Shown: in pieces, positions 25,500 to 32,818 of the stretch
How positions within the stretch are numbered: the first letter of the stretch is position 1
Layout of the letters: every line of letters starts with the position of its first letter
Source: CBDCCV01 sp965215025
GTDB taxonomy: Bacteria; Bacteroidota; Rhodothermia; Rhodothermales; Salinibacteraceae
Assembly: GCA_965215025.1 (NCBI GenBank)
Contig: CBDCCV010000001.1
Coordinates: 372,001 to 436,000, forward strand
Direction of reading: 5' to 3'
Length of the DNA stretch: 64,000 bases
Translations under genes and position numbers: made by a program
The notes under the pieces: generated by a model
Seen by the model: only the letters and a program-made list of their open reading frames with translations
Database searches by the model: none
What the model was told of the DNA's origin: nothing

Positions 25500-26678
25500 T
25501 CAGGTGATGGCGCCGCCGCAGCCGCTGCCGGCGCCGGCGGTGCAGCCGTAGCAGTGCCGCTCGGTGCGGATGGAGTGGCCCAGCCACGCCTCCAGGTCGA
25601 AGTCCTTGACGTGAGGGCGCTCCTTGGCGACGCCGGAGGCACCGCCGAGGTCCATGTGCATGTCGAGCTGCTGGTTGAAGTCGCAGTCGTAGAGGTAGCC
25701 GTCCCAGGAGACGGAGAGCGTGTTGCGGCACATCAGCCCCTCGATGGTGCCGGGGTTGAAAGCGGCCACGAGCTTCTGCATGTAAGCCTCGACCATGCCC
25801 TTCTCCATGAGCCATTCGAGGTAGCGGCTCATGGGCATGTTGTTGAGCGCGATGAGGTGGTCGAAGGTGACGCCGTGGTTTTTCTGGAGAGCCGCCTTCC
25901 ACTCGCGCTCCATCGAGCTTTGGTTGCCGGCCAGGAACGCGCCCGTGGGGTTGGCCATGAGCGTGAGCTTCCTCTTCGGATCGCCCTGGCCGTAGCCGGC
26001 GTCGTTGAGCATCCGCAACGCCTGGATGGACTTCTTGTAGGTGCCCTTGCCGCGCTGCGCGTCGGTGCCGAGGGGGCGGTAGTGCGGGAGCGAGCAGACG
26101 ACCTCGACGCCGCGCTCGGCCATCCACTGCGCCAGGTGCTCGTAGCGGCGCGTGGTCAGGATGGTGAGGTTGCAGCGGTCGATGACGTGGAGGCCGCGCT
26201 CCGTGGCGCACTCCTCGACGAGGTACTCGAAGTGCGGGTTCAGCTCGGGCGCGCCGCCGGTGAGGTCTACCGTGCGCGCGCCGCTCAGGTCAATGGCGCG
26301 CAGGCAGGCGTCTACCGTAGCGCGGTCCATATTCTCCTCGGTGCGGTCCGGCCCGCTATCGACGTGGCAGTGCCGGCACGTCATGTTGCAGAGCTTGCCG
26401 ACGTTGATCTGGAAGATGTCCAGCCGCGCGGGCTTGAGGTCGTCCCATCCGCTGGCCTCGACATCCGCGAAGAAGCGGCCCGTGCCGGTAGGGCCGGCGC
26501 TGATCTCGGCCTCGTTCAAGACGCGGAATTGCTTGGCCGGGTCGGTCAGCGGGGCGCGGCGGTAGCGCATGGAGGTCGTGCTGCGCGGGCCTTCCACCTC
26601 GGCGGAGGCGCCATCGCCGCCTGGGCGGCTGCGTTCTAAAACGTCAAGTTCGATCAAATCTTTTTCAGATGGGCGCAT
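25500..26678 (-). CDS. arsS: Arsenosugar biosynthesis radical SAM protein ArsS
   Basis: A 392-residue radical SAM enzyme. The [4Fe-4S] motif is CNMTCRHC (about residues 109-116), in the context LDIFQINVGKLCNMTCRHC. Further signatures are VDLTGGAPELNPHFEYLV, YRPLGTDAQRGKGTY, SVSWDGYLYDCDFNQQLD and a C-terminal cysteine cluster CYGCTAGAGSGCGG, all typical of ArsS/DUF3641. It is thought to add the 5'-deoxyadenosyl group to methylated arsenic in arsenosugar synthesis. The start at ATG 26678 is preferred to an upstream in-frame TTG. It follows the AhpD-like gene by 54 bases; arsM is not in the window. Confidence 0.9.
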   Translation of the reverse strand: MRPSEKDLIELDVLERSRPGGDGASAEVEGPRSTTSMRYRRAPLTDPAKQFRVLNEAEISAGPTGTGRFFADVEASGWDDLKPARLDIFQINVGKLCNMTCRHCHVDSGPDRTEENMDRATVDACLRAIDLSGARTVDLTGGAPELNPHFEYLVEECATERGLHVIDRCNLTILTTRRYEHLAQWMAERGVEVVCSLPHYRPLGTDAQRGKGTYKKSIQALRMLNDAGYGQGDPKRKLTLMANPTGAFLAGNQSSMEREWKAALQKNHGVTFDHLIALNNMPMSRYLEWLMEKGMVEAYMQKLVAAFNPGTIEGLMCRNTLSVSWDGYLYDCDFNQQLDMHMDLGGASGVAKERPHVKDFDLEAWLGHSIRTERHCYGCTAGAGSGCGGAIT

Positions 26679-26732
26679 CAGGCGGGATCTGTTAACTGCA
26701 AAAGCGGCGATGTGCAACGCGGCGAGCGGAGG

Positions 26733-27071
26733 CTACATCATCATCTTTTTCGTCTGCTCGAGCATCTGCACGCCGTGCACGAGCGAGGCGCCGCCGCGGA
26801 TGGCGCAGGCCACGTGGACGGCCTCGGTCATCTGCTCGAGGTCAGCGCCTTTTTCGAGGCTGGCGTCCGTGTAAGCGTCGATGCAGTAGGGGCACTGCAC
26901 GGCGTGCGCCACGGCCAGGGCGATAAGCGCCTTCTCACGGGCCGAGAGCGCGCCGTCCTCGAACACGCTGTTGTAGTAGTCGAAAAACTTATCGGCCAGC
27001 GCTTTATTGCCCTCGGCGATGTCGGGGAATTTAGCAAGTTGGTCGGAGGCGTAATATCCGTTGTGTGCCAT
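26733..27071 (-). CDS. Arsenosugar-associated AhpD-like peroxidase protein
   Basis: A 112-residue AhpD/carboxymuconolactone decarboxylase-fold protein. The redox motif AHAVQCPYCIDAYTDASLEKG contains the CxxC (CPYC) followed by the expected His/Asp-helix, and the C-terminal helix ends EQTKKMMM. Members found beside arsS are annotated as arsenosugar biosynthesis-associated; the precise reaction is unproven. It is first in the two-gene unit with arsS. Confidence 0.88.
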   Translation of the reverse strand: MAHNGYYASDQLAKFPDIAEGNKALADKFFDYYNSVFEDGALSAREKALIALAVAHAVQCPYCIDAYTDASLEKGADLEQMTEAVHVACAIRGGASLVHGVQMLEQTKKMMM

Positions 27072-27119
27072 GGTAGAGCCTGAGTCTGGAAGACGGAGGT
27101 TGCGCGAGCCGGGATTAAC

Positions 27120-27150
27120 ATAATACGGGCGTCTGCGGCGTAATATCCAA
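27120..27150 (-). promoter_or_regulatory. Possible promoter for the AhpD-like gene and arsS
   Basis: On the minus strand TTGGAT (27145-27150) and TATTAT (27120-27125) are 19 bases apart and lie about 50 bases ahead of the AhpD-like start. No clear operator palindrome overlaps them. Confidence 0.4.
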
Positions 27151-27393
27151 ACCAGCGCGCGCTCGGTCTCTAATCATTCGATAAACTTTTTCTCCGCCGA
27201 GCAACGCGCTCTGCGAAGCTTACCACGTTCTTTACAGAAATGAGCAAAAGGTGAGCACTTTTCTGTCACGCAGGCCAGCCCCCAGCGCTTTACCATACGG
27301 GTGAGCGTTCACGACCCCTTGCAGCAACGCTCCTCCGTGCAGCTTTAGCAGTGCGCACGGGACCGCGCCCTCTTTTTCAGTGACGGGCGCAAC

Positions 27394-27446
27394 AAAAAGC
27401 CGATGCTCACGGGCACCCCCCTCCGCCCAGAGCATCGGCCTTTTTG
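27394..27446 (-). terminator. Terminator after arsR (hairpin works on both strands)
   Basis: AAAAAGCCGATGCTC (from 27394) is an exact complement of GAGCATCGGCCTTTTT (to 27446). Either strand yields a GC-rich stem followed by T5. It lies 17 bases beyond the arsR stop codon. The rest of the 27072-27462 gap holds only the promoter above. Confidence 0.88.
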
Positions 27447-27462
27447 TTTGCAGCTGCTTTTA

Positions 27463-27801
27463 TCAGCAGCACGTGCCAGCCTCGTGCGCCGCACCGTCGA
27501 GGCTGTGCCAGAGCGCCCCGAAAGCCGCCCGCGCGTGGCGCAGGGCTGCCGCATCGAGGCAGTAGCATGAGCGCGGCCCGTCCACGGTGCCCTTAACGAG
27601 GCCCGCCTCTTGAAGCGCCTTCAGATGCTGCGAGACGGTGGACTGCGCCAGCGGCAAGACCTCGACGATCTCTCCGCAGATGCACGTCCCCCGCTCGGCC
27701 AGCGCCTTCACGATGGCCACGCGCGCCGGGTGCGCCAGCGCCTTAGCCCAGGCCGCTAGCTGCACGTCCTTTTCTTGAAACGCCTCGGTCTTTGCCGTCA
27801 T
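27463..27801 (-). CDS. arsR: ArsR-family arsenite-responsive repressor
   Basis: A 112-residue winged-helix regulator. The DNA-recognition part is EVLPLAQSTVSQHLKALQEAGLV. A CxC pair (Cys40, Cys42 in ERGTCICGEIVEVL) is at the start of the alpha-3 helix as in type I As(III) sensors; an additional Cys-Cys ends the protein. Arsenite binding would release it from DNA. It is the last gene of aqpS-arsC-arsR, coupled to arsC by an ATGA overlap, and probably represses the promoter at 28950-28978. Confidence 0.92.
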   Translation of the reverse strand: MTAKTEAFQEKDVQLAAWAKALAHPARVAIVKALAERGTCICGEIVEVLPLAQSTVSQHLKALQEAGLVKGTVDGPRSCYCLDAAALRHARAAFGALWHSLDGAAHEAGTCC

Positions 27802-28208
27802 GCCGGCGCCTCCGTTTTGATGGTTCTGACGAGCGCCAACACGCGCTGCTCGATCTCGTCGCGCACCTCGTTAAAGGCGTCGGGCGGCAGCGCCTTCGGG
27901 TCCGGCAGGTCCCAGTCGTGGCGGTGCGCCGCCGGGATGAACGGGCAGTCGTCGCCGCAGCCCATCGTGATGGCGTAGTCGTAGAAGCCGCCCGGCACCG
28001 CGCCGGTGGACTTCGAGCGGTGGCGCGTGAGGTCGTATCCTTTTTCCTTCATCGCCGCGACGGCGCGCGGGTTGACCTCGCCCGATGGATCGGAGCCGGC
28101 GCTGAACGGCTCGACCACGTCCGCGCCGTGCATCCGCGCGAACGCCTCGGCCATCTGGCTGCGGTTCGCGTTCTCGGTGCAGACGAAAAGCACGCGCTTC
28201 TTTTTCAT
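27798..28208 (-). CDS. arsC: Arsenate reductase, low-molecular-weight phosphatase type
   Basis: A 136-residue reductase of arsenate to arsenite. The P-loop is VLFVCTENANRSQMAEAF (Cys10-x5-Arg-Ser). The redox cysteines of the thioredoxin-linked class appear in ITMGCGDDCPFIPAA. A residue that is Cys in the pI258 enzyme's loop is Asn here. DWDLPDPKALPPDAFNEVRDEI is the usual C-terminal signature. The ATG at 28208 overlaps the aqpS stop (ATGA), and its own stop overlaps the arsR start, so the three genes are translationally coupled. Confidence 0.93.
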   Translation of the reverse strand: MKKKRVLFVCTENANRSQMAEAFARMHGADVVEPFSAGSDPSGEVNPRAVAAMKEKGYDLTRHRSKSTGAVPGGFYDYAITMGCGDDCPFIPAAHRHDWDLPDPKALPPDAFNEVRDEIEQRVLALVRTIKTEAPA

Positions 28209-28921
28209 GACATCGCCTCTTCTTTTTCTTTCGGGTGGGACGAATGCGGAGGGGGAAGAGCCGCGTCGGAGGAATGCGCCGCCGGATGCACGCCCCGGTA
28301 GGCCCCCACCGCCGCCCACGCGCCGAGGATGGGCGCGAGCAGGTAGATCCACTGCGCCTCGAAGGTGGCCGTGACGAGCGCCGGCGCCAGCGAGCGCGCC
28401 GGGTTCATCGAGGCCCCGCTGACTGGCCCGCCGAAGAGCGCCGCCAGCGCCACCGTCGCCCCGATGGCCGCCCCCGCCATGATCCCCTGCTCCTTCGACC
28501 CCGTCGCCACGTTGATGATGACGAACATGAGGAAAAACGTGAGCACGACCTCCAATGCGAATGATTGTGCTATCGGGCCGGCCGGCACCGTCGCGCCGAG
28601 CGCCGCGTGCGCAGGGAAGAGCAGACGCAGGAGCACGCTTGCCAAGAGCGCGCCGGCCATCTGGCTCAGCGCGTAGGGCGCCACCTTTCTGCCGGGAAAG
28701 CGTCCCGCCGCCCAGAAGCCCAGGCTCACCGCCGGGTTGAAATGTGCCCCGGAGACGGCCCCTACGGCGTATATCATCGCCATGATGACGAGGCCGAACG
28801 TCAGCGCCTCGCCCACGTGCGTGACGACGCCACCCGCCAAATCATCCACGACGATGGCGCCCGTGCCCGCGAACACCAGCGCAAACGTGCCGATGGACTC
28901 GGCCAGGCATTTTGCTTTCAT
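28205..28921 (-). CDS. aqpS: Aquaglyceroporin for arsenite efflux
   Basis: A 238-residue MIP-family channel with six hydrophobic helices and both pore half-helices: SGAHFNPAVSLGFWAAG and SGASMNPARSLAPALV. In this operon it most likely releases As(III) made by ArsC down its gradient, the role described for AqpS where it replaces ArsB. The C-terminus is a short charged tail. ATG 28921 is preferred because it gives a leader of about 20 bases from the predicted promoter; ATG 28933 is also in frame. It is the first gene of the operon. Confidence 0.9.
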   Translation of the reverse strand: MKAKCLAESIGTFALVFAGTGAIVVDDLAGGVVTHVGEALTFGLVIMAMIYAVGAVSGAHFNPAVSLGFWAAGRFPGRKVAPYALSQMAGALLASVLLRLLFPAHAALGATVPAGPIAQSFALEVVLTFFLMFVIINVATGSKEQGIMAGAAIGATVALAALFGGPVSGASMNPARSLAPALVTATFEAQWIYLLAPILGAWAAVGAYRGVHPAAHSSDAALPPPHSSHPKEKEEAMS

Positions 28922-28937
28922 CCGTTCTCTCATCGTT

Positions 28938-28955
28938 TATCGCAGATATACGATA
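28938..28955 (-). promoter_or_regulatory. Palindromic ArsR operator candidate
   Basis: TATCGCAGATATACGATA has inverted arms TATCG/CGATA with an AT-rich centre. It covers the -10 box of the aqpS promoter, the place where ArsR-type repressors usually bind. Confidence 0.65.
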
Positions 28956-28978
28956 AAGCAGTGAATAGCAAATGTCAA
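28950..28978 (-). promoter_or_regulatory. Promoter of aqpS-arsC-arsR
   Basis: On the minus strand TTGACA (28973-28978) is followed after exactly 17 bases by TATCGT (28950-28955). Transcription would start about 20 bases before the aqpS ATG. Confidence 0.7.
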
Positions 28979-29078
28979 CAGTGTTGAGATTCTTCGCAGC
29001 TTCCCGCCGGCGCCCGACTTGGACCGCCGCTCGCCGCGAAAGTCTACGAGCCGAACTGTGCCACAGCCAGCAGCACCG

Positions 29079-29405
29079 TCACGAGCGTAGCAGAGAGCGC
29101 AAGGGTGCCCCCATCCACCGCGTCTGCACAACCATGCGGTGGTTCAAGTTGTCGAAGCGCGCATCTATCTGGTTAAAGCGCGTTTCCATCGGATCGAAGC
29201 GCCTATCGAAGCGCTCATCCATACGGTCGAGGCGCTCGTTGATGCCGCCGATGTCGCGCTCGATCACGTCGAGGCGGGAGAGCACCTCGCGGTACTCGTC
29301 GCGCGAGACGGCCCGCTCGCGCAGGTTCTCCTCGAACCAGCGGGCGAAGTCCGCCGCCGCCTCGCCGAGGGCGGCCTGAACGCTTTGAGGGATGGAGGCG
29401 GGCAT
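29079..29405 (-). pseudogene. Small coiled-coil protein, probably frameshifted before its C-terminal TM helix
   Basis: The readable frame gives 108 residues: an N-terminal helix (AALGEAAADFARWFEENLRE), then a coiled coil made of repeated INERLDRMDERFD and FNQIDARFDNLNHRM units. After VVQTRWMG the frame turns into PLRSLLRS and stops. One base shift inside the five-C run at 29108-29112 (five G on the coding strand) would instead give TLALSATLVTVLLAVAQFGS and a stop at 29044-29046, a transmembrane helix of the kind found in the related gene at 31500. Either a true frameshift, a slippage site, or a sequencing error in a homopolymer. It lies 76 bases after the ABC exporter gene. Confidence 0.65.
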
Positions 29406-29481
29406 CGGCGGGTTCGCAGGAACGAGAAAGGTGCTCAATCTACGCGGCAGCGCAGCAAGCGCCTCGGTGCTCTTCCGGTTC

Positions 29482-31353
29482 TCAGGCGGCGGCGCGCTCC
29501 TGGTCCTCGTACTGGAGTTCGTAGAGCTTGCGGTAGAGGCCGCCGAGCGCCAGCAGCTCCTGATGCGTCCCGCGCTCGCGGATCTCGCCTTTGTGCATGA
29601 CCAGGATCGCGTCGGCGTCCTGGATGGTGGAGAGCCGGTGCGCGATGGCGAGCGAGGTGCGCCCTTCCATGAGCTTTTCGAGCGCGTTCTGGATGAGGAT
29701 CTCCGTCTCGGTGTCCACGCTGGAGGTGGCCTCGTCCAGGACGAGCACGTCCGGGTTGTAGACGAGCGCGCGCACGAAGGACAAAAGCTGCCGCTGCCCA
29801 TGCGAGAGCGAGGTCCCGCGCTCCTTCACGTCCTGCTGATAGCCCTCCGGCAGCGCCTCGATAAAGCGGTCCGCCTGCACGAGCTTGGCTGCGCGCCGCA
29901 TCTCCTCTTCGGTTACGTCGGGGCGGTCGAGCGTGAGGTTCTTTTCGATAGAGCCGGAGAAGAGGAATACGTCCTGCAACACGAGGCCGATGTGGCGGCG
30001 CAGGTCCTTTAAGCGCAGCTCGCGGATGTCGTGGCCGTCGATCAAGATCTGCCCGCGCTGGATCTCGTAGAAGCGCAAGAGGACGTTGATGATCGTCGTC
30101 TTGCCCGCGCCCGTGGCGCCCACGAGGGCTACCGTCTCGCCGGGCCGCACGGTGAACGAGACGTCGCGCAAGATCCAATTGATTTCCTCTTCCTTGCCCT
30201 CGGCCGCGCCGTTCCCGGCTTGCCCGTTTTCCGTGGCAACGGCTTCCTCGGCGTCCTCATCCGGGAGCGCGTCGTAGGTGAACCAGACGTTGCGGAACTC
30301 GATCTCGCCGCGGAAGCCGTCCACCTCGGCCGGCTCGTCGGCCTCGCGGATGGCGTGGTCCTCGTCCTGGAGGCCGAAGACGCGCTCGGCCCCGGCCAAT
30401 CCGCGCTGTAAGGTGTTGTACTGATCCGAGAGGTTGCGGATGGGCTGGAAGAACTGCCGCACGTACTGGATAAAGGCGATGAGGACGCCAAGCGTGAGCG
30501 TGCCCGTCATCGCGCGCAGGCCGCCGAACCAGATCACCGCGCCGAGGGCGATGTCGGCCACGATCTGAACGGCGGGCCAGAAGAGGGCGAAGTAAAAAAT
30601 GGTGCGCACCTGCGCGGCGCGGTTGGCGTCGTTGATCTCCTTGAAGCGGCGCATCTCCTCTTCCTCGCGCCCGAAGAGCTGCACGATGCTCATGCCGGTG
30701 ACGTGCTCCTGCACGAACGAGTTGATCCGCGCCACCTGCTTGCGCGTCTCGCGGTACTGCTCGCGCACGTTTTTTCTGAACCAGAACGTGGCCCACACCA
30801 TGAGCGGCATCACGGCCAAGGTGACGGCGGCCAGGAGCGGGTTGAGCGAGAACATGAAGTAGGTGATGAAAACGAGCCGGAAGAGGTCGCCCATGATGAC
30901 CACGACGCCGGAGGAGAGCACGTCGCTGATGGCCTCGACATCCGACGTCGCCCGCGTGATGAGGCGGCCCACGGGCGTGCGGTCGAAAAAGCCGAGGGGC
31001 TGCTTCTGGACGTGGCGGAAGACGCTCGTGCGCAGGTCGTAGATGGCCCGCTGCCCGATCCACTGCGTCAGGTACTCGTTGACGAAGGCCAGAATGCCCT
31101 CGCCCACGAGCGCCAGGAAAAGGAAGAGGATGATGCGCCGCAGCCCGTCGAGGTCGCCCCCGACGATGTGCTGGTCGATGGCGACTTGGATGAGCTTCGG
31201 CCGCAGCGGCCCGAGGAACGCCGCGCCGATGGTGAGCGCCACGGCCAGCGCCACCCAGCCCTTGTACGGCTTGAGGTACGCCACGAGCCGCCGCGCCAGC
31301 CGCCCGTCGAACTGCTGCGTGTCCTTGTTTTCCTTTGCGTTGCCTCTGGCCAA
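29482..31353 (-). CDS. ABC exporter subunit with intact ATPase site
   Basis: A 623-residue fused TMD-NBD half-transporter. Six hydrophobic helices fill residues about 30-330. The NBD has VALVGATGAGKTT (Walker A), LSHGQRQLLSFVRALV (signature), LVLDEATSSVDTETE (Walker B with catalytic Glu) and IAHRLSTIQDAD (H-loop). A 35-residue charged insert (DEDAEEAVATEN...EGKEEE) precedes Walker A. These features fit the YheH/LmrD partner of heterodimeric multidrug exporters. The start is TTG 31353. Its probable partner is encoded at 32819-34621. Confidence 0.85.
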   Translation of the reverse strand: MARGNAKENKDTQQFDGRLARRLVAYLKPYKGWVALAVALTIGAAFLGPLRPKLIQVAIDQHIVGGDLDGLRRIILFLFLALVGEGILAFVNEYLTQWIGQRAIYDLRTSVFRHVQKQPLGFFDRTPVGRLITRATSDVEAISDVLSSGVVVIMGDLFRLVFITYFMFSLNPLLAAVTLAVMPLMVWATFWFRKNVREQYRETRKQVARINSFVQEHVTGMSIVQLFGREEEEMRRFKEINDANRAAQVRTIFYFALFWPAVQIVADIALGAVIWFGGLRAMTGTLTLGVLIAFIQYVRQFFQPIRNLSDQYNTLQRGLAGAERVFGLQDEDHAIREADEPAEVDGFRGEIEFRNVWFTYDALPDEDAEEAVATENGQAGNGAAEGKEEEINWILRDVSFTVRPGETVALVGATGAGKTTIINVLLRFYEIQRGQILIDGHDIRELRLKDLRRHIGLVLQDVFLFSGSIEKNLTLDRPDVTEEEMRRAAKLVQADRFIEALPEGYQQDVKERGTSLSHGQRQLLSFVRALVYNPDVLVLDEATSSVDTETEILIQNALEKLMEGRTSLAIAHRLSTIQDADAILVMHKGEIRERGTHQELLALGGLYRKLYELQYEDQERAAA

Positions 31354-31416
31354 GTCGCTCTTTTTTTGGTTTAGCGTCGTGCGTTTCGGAGGAAGATCTC
31401 GGCGGCGAAGACCGGC

Positions 31417-31444
31417 GTAGGGGCGTATCGCAATACGCCCCTAC
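31417..31444. repeat. Short palindromic repeat (GTAGGGG...CCCCTAC), copy 3
   Basis: A perfect hairpin: 12-base arms GTAGGGGCGTAT and ATACGCCCCTAC around CGCA, in the gap between the small coiled-coil gene and the ABC gene. Confidence 0.75.
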
Positions 31445-31499
31445 CACCTCTGGGCGAACGGCAATGGTTTTCCGCTGCCGGCGGGCGCGCTTGCCGGGC

Positions 31500-31796
31500 T
31501 TACAGGTACAATTCCAGCAGCGCCCACATGCCGCCGAGGATCGTGCCGATCACCGCCAGCGCCCGCCGGTTCATCGCGCGCAAGAGATCGGCGCGGAGCG
31601 TTTCCATCTTTTGCTCCATCCGTTGCTCCAACTGCTCAAGGTCTTTCCTGAGCAACGCGATGTCGTCCTTCGTCGCCAGCCTAGCGCGGGCCTGCTCATC
31701 CATCATGCGGACGACGTTGATGTGCGCGCGCGCCTGCTCCTCCGGCACGCCGGAGCGGATCAGCTCTTCCCTCGCCTTATCGGTATCAATCAGCAT
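31500..31796 (-). CDS. Small coiled-coil/TM protein, DUF1640-like
   Basis: A 98-residue protein: N-terminal MLIDTDKAREELIRSGVPEE with the L-x-x-x-G-V-P-E-x-Q-A pattern of DUF1640 proteins, a coiled coil (LATKDDIALLRKDLEQLEQR, MEQKMETLRADLLRAM), then a single C-terminal hydrophobic helix (ALAVIGTILGGMWALLELYL). The start at ATG 31796 fits the family; a GTG ten codons upstream is possible. It lies ten bases after the rnz start-side neighbour's end and 146 bases before the ABC gene, similar in design to the frameshifted gene at 29079. The function of this family is not established. Confidence 0.7.
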   Translation of the reverse strand: MLIDTDKAREELIRSGVPEEQARAHINVVRMMDEQARARLATKDDIALLRKDLEQLEQRMEQKMETLRADLLRAMNRRALAVIGTILGGMWALLELYL

Positions 31797-31835
31797 AGCC
31801 GGCTCGTCGGTTCTTCGTCTCGTCACCTCCTGCGC

Positions 31836-32753
31836 TCACAACTCGTACCGCTTCAATTCCTCGGCGGCGGCGGTGTTCTGGAAGACGGCCTGCGCCTCTT
31901 CCACGAGCGGCGCCGGCGTGGTGTAGCGCGCGGAGAAGTGGCCCAGGAGCAGCCTCTTCACGCCAGCATCGCGGGCGACGGCGGCGGCCTCGCGGGCGGT
32001 GGAGTGGCCCGTCTTCTCGGCACGCTCGCGCTTCTCCTCGCAGAAGGTGGCCTCGTGGTAGAGGAGGTCCACGTTTTCGGCCAGCGCGCGGCCGTTGGCA
32101 CAGGGCCGCGAGTCGGCCACGTAGGCGAAGCTGACGCCTTTCTGCTCCGGGCCGACGACTTCGCCGGGCTGCACCGTGCGCCCATCGTCAAGCGTCACGG
32201 CCTCGCCGCCCTTGAGCGCGCGGAAGTGGGCGTAGTCCGTCACGCCGAGCCGCTCGGCCTTATCGGCGTCGAGGTGGCCGGGGCGCGGCTTTTCCGAAAA
32301 GCGGAAGCCGGCGGTGAAGACGCGGTGCTCGATGGGACGCGCCTCGACGGTGTATTCCTCCGCCTCGAAGACGACCTGGTGCTCGAAGTCTTCGGCCAGC
32401 TCGACGTACTCGACGGCAAAGGGGAGCCAGTCGTTCTTCAGCCCCGGCACCGAGCGGACGATCTCCTCGATCCCCTCCGGCCCGACGACGGTGAGTTTTT
32501 CCTCGCGGTCGAGGAGGGCGAGGGTGGAGATCATCCCCATCAGCCCGTAAAAATGATCGCCGTGGAAGTGCGTGACGAAGATGGCGTCGAGGCGCGCGCG
32601 GTTGAGGCCGGCATCCAGGAGGCGCATCTGCGTGCCCTCGCCGCAGTCGAAGAGCAAAAGCCGCCCCTTGCGCCAGAGCGCCGTAGCCGAGAGATGCCGC
32701 CCCGCCGCCGGAATGGCCGACGCGGTGCCGAGCGGGATGATTTCGGTTTTCAT
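31836..32753 (-). CDS. rnz: Ribonuclease Z
   Basis: A 305-residue metallo-beta-lactamase-fold nuclease of normal RNase Z length that matures tRNA 3' ends. The zinc motif is THFHGDH (residues 61-67), preceded by LLFDCGEGTQMRL. Later ligands are in FAYVADSRPC and LLLGHFSARY, and DLLYHEATF is the conserved C-terminal element. It stands between the two ABC exporter genes. The tRNA-Val here lacks an encoded CCA, consistent with a need for this enzyme. Confidence 0.95.
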   Translation of the reverse strand: MKTEIIPLGTASAIPAAGRHLSATALWRKGRLLLFDCGEGTQMRLLDAGLNRARLDAIFVTHFHGDHFYGLMGMISTLALLDREEKLTVVGPEGIEEIVRSVPGLKNDWLPFAVEYVELAEDFEHQVVFEAEEYTVEARPIEHRVFTAGFRFSEKPRPGHLDADKAERLGVTDYAHFRALKGGEAVTLDDGRTVQPGEVVGPEQKGVSFAYVADSRPCANGRALAENVDLLYHEATFCEEKRERAEKTGHSTAREAAAVARDAGVKRLLLGHFSARYTTPAPLVEEAQAVFQNTAAAEELKRYEL

Positions 32754-32773
32754 ACGGATGGAGGCGGGTGATG

Positions 32774-32801
32774 CAGGGGCGCACCGGCGGTGTGCCCCTA
32801 C
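32774..32801. repeat. Short palindromic repeat (GTAG...CTAC family), copy 4
   Basis: Imperfect hairpin CAGGGGCGCACCG...CGGTGTGCCCCTAC in the 65-base gap between the second ABC gene and rnz. Confidence 0.6.
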
Positions 32802-32818
32802 GACAGATGGCGCTACGC

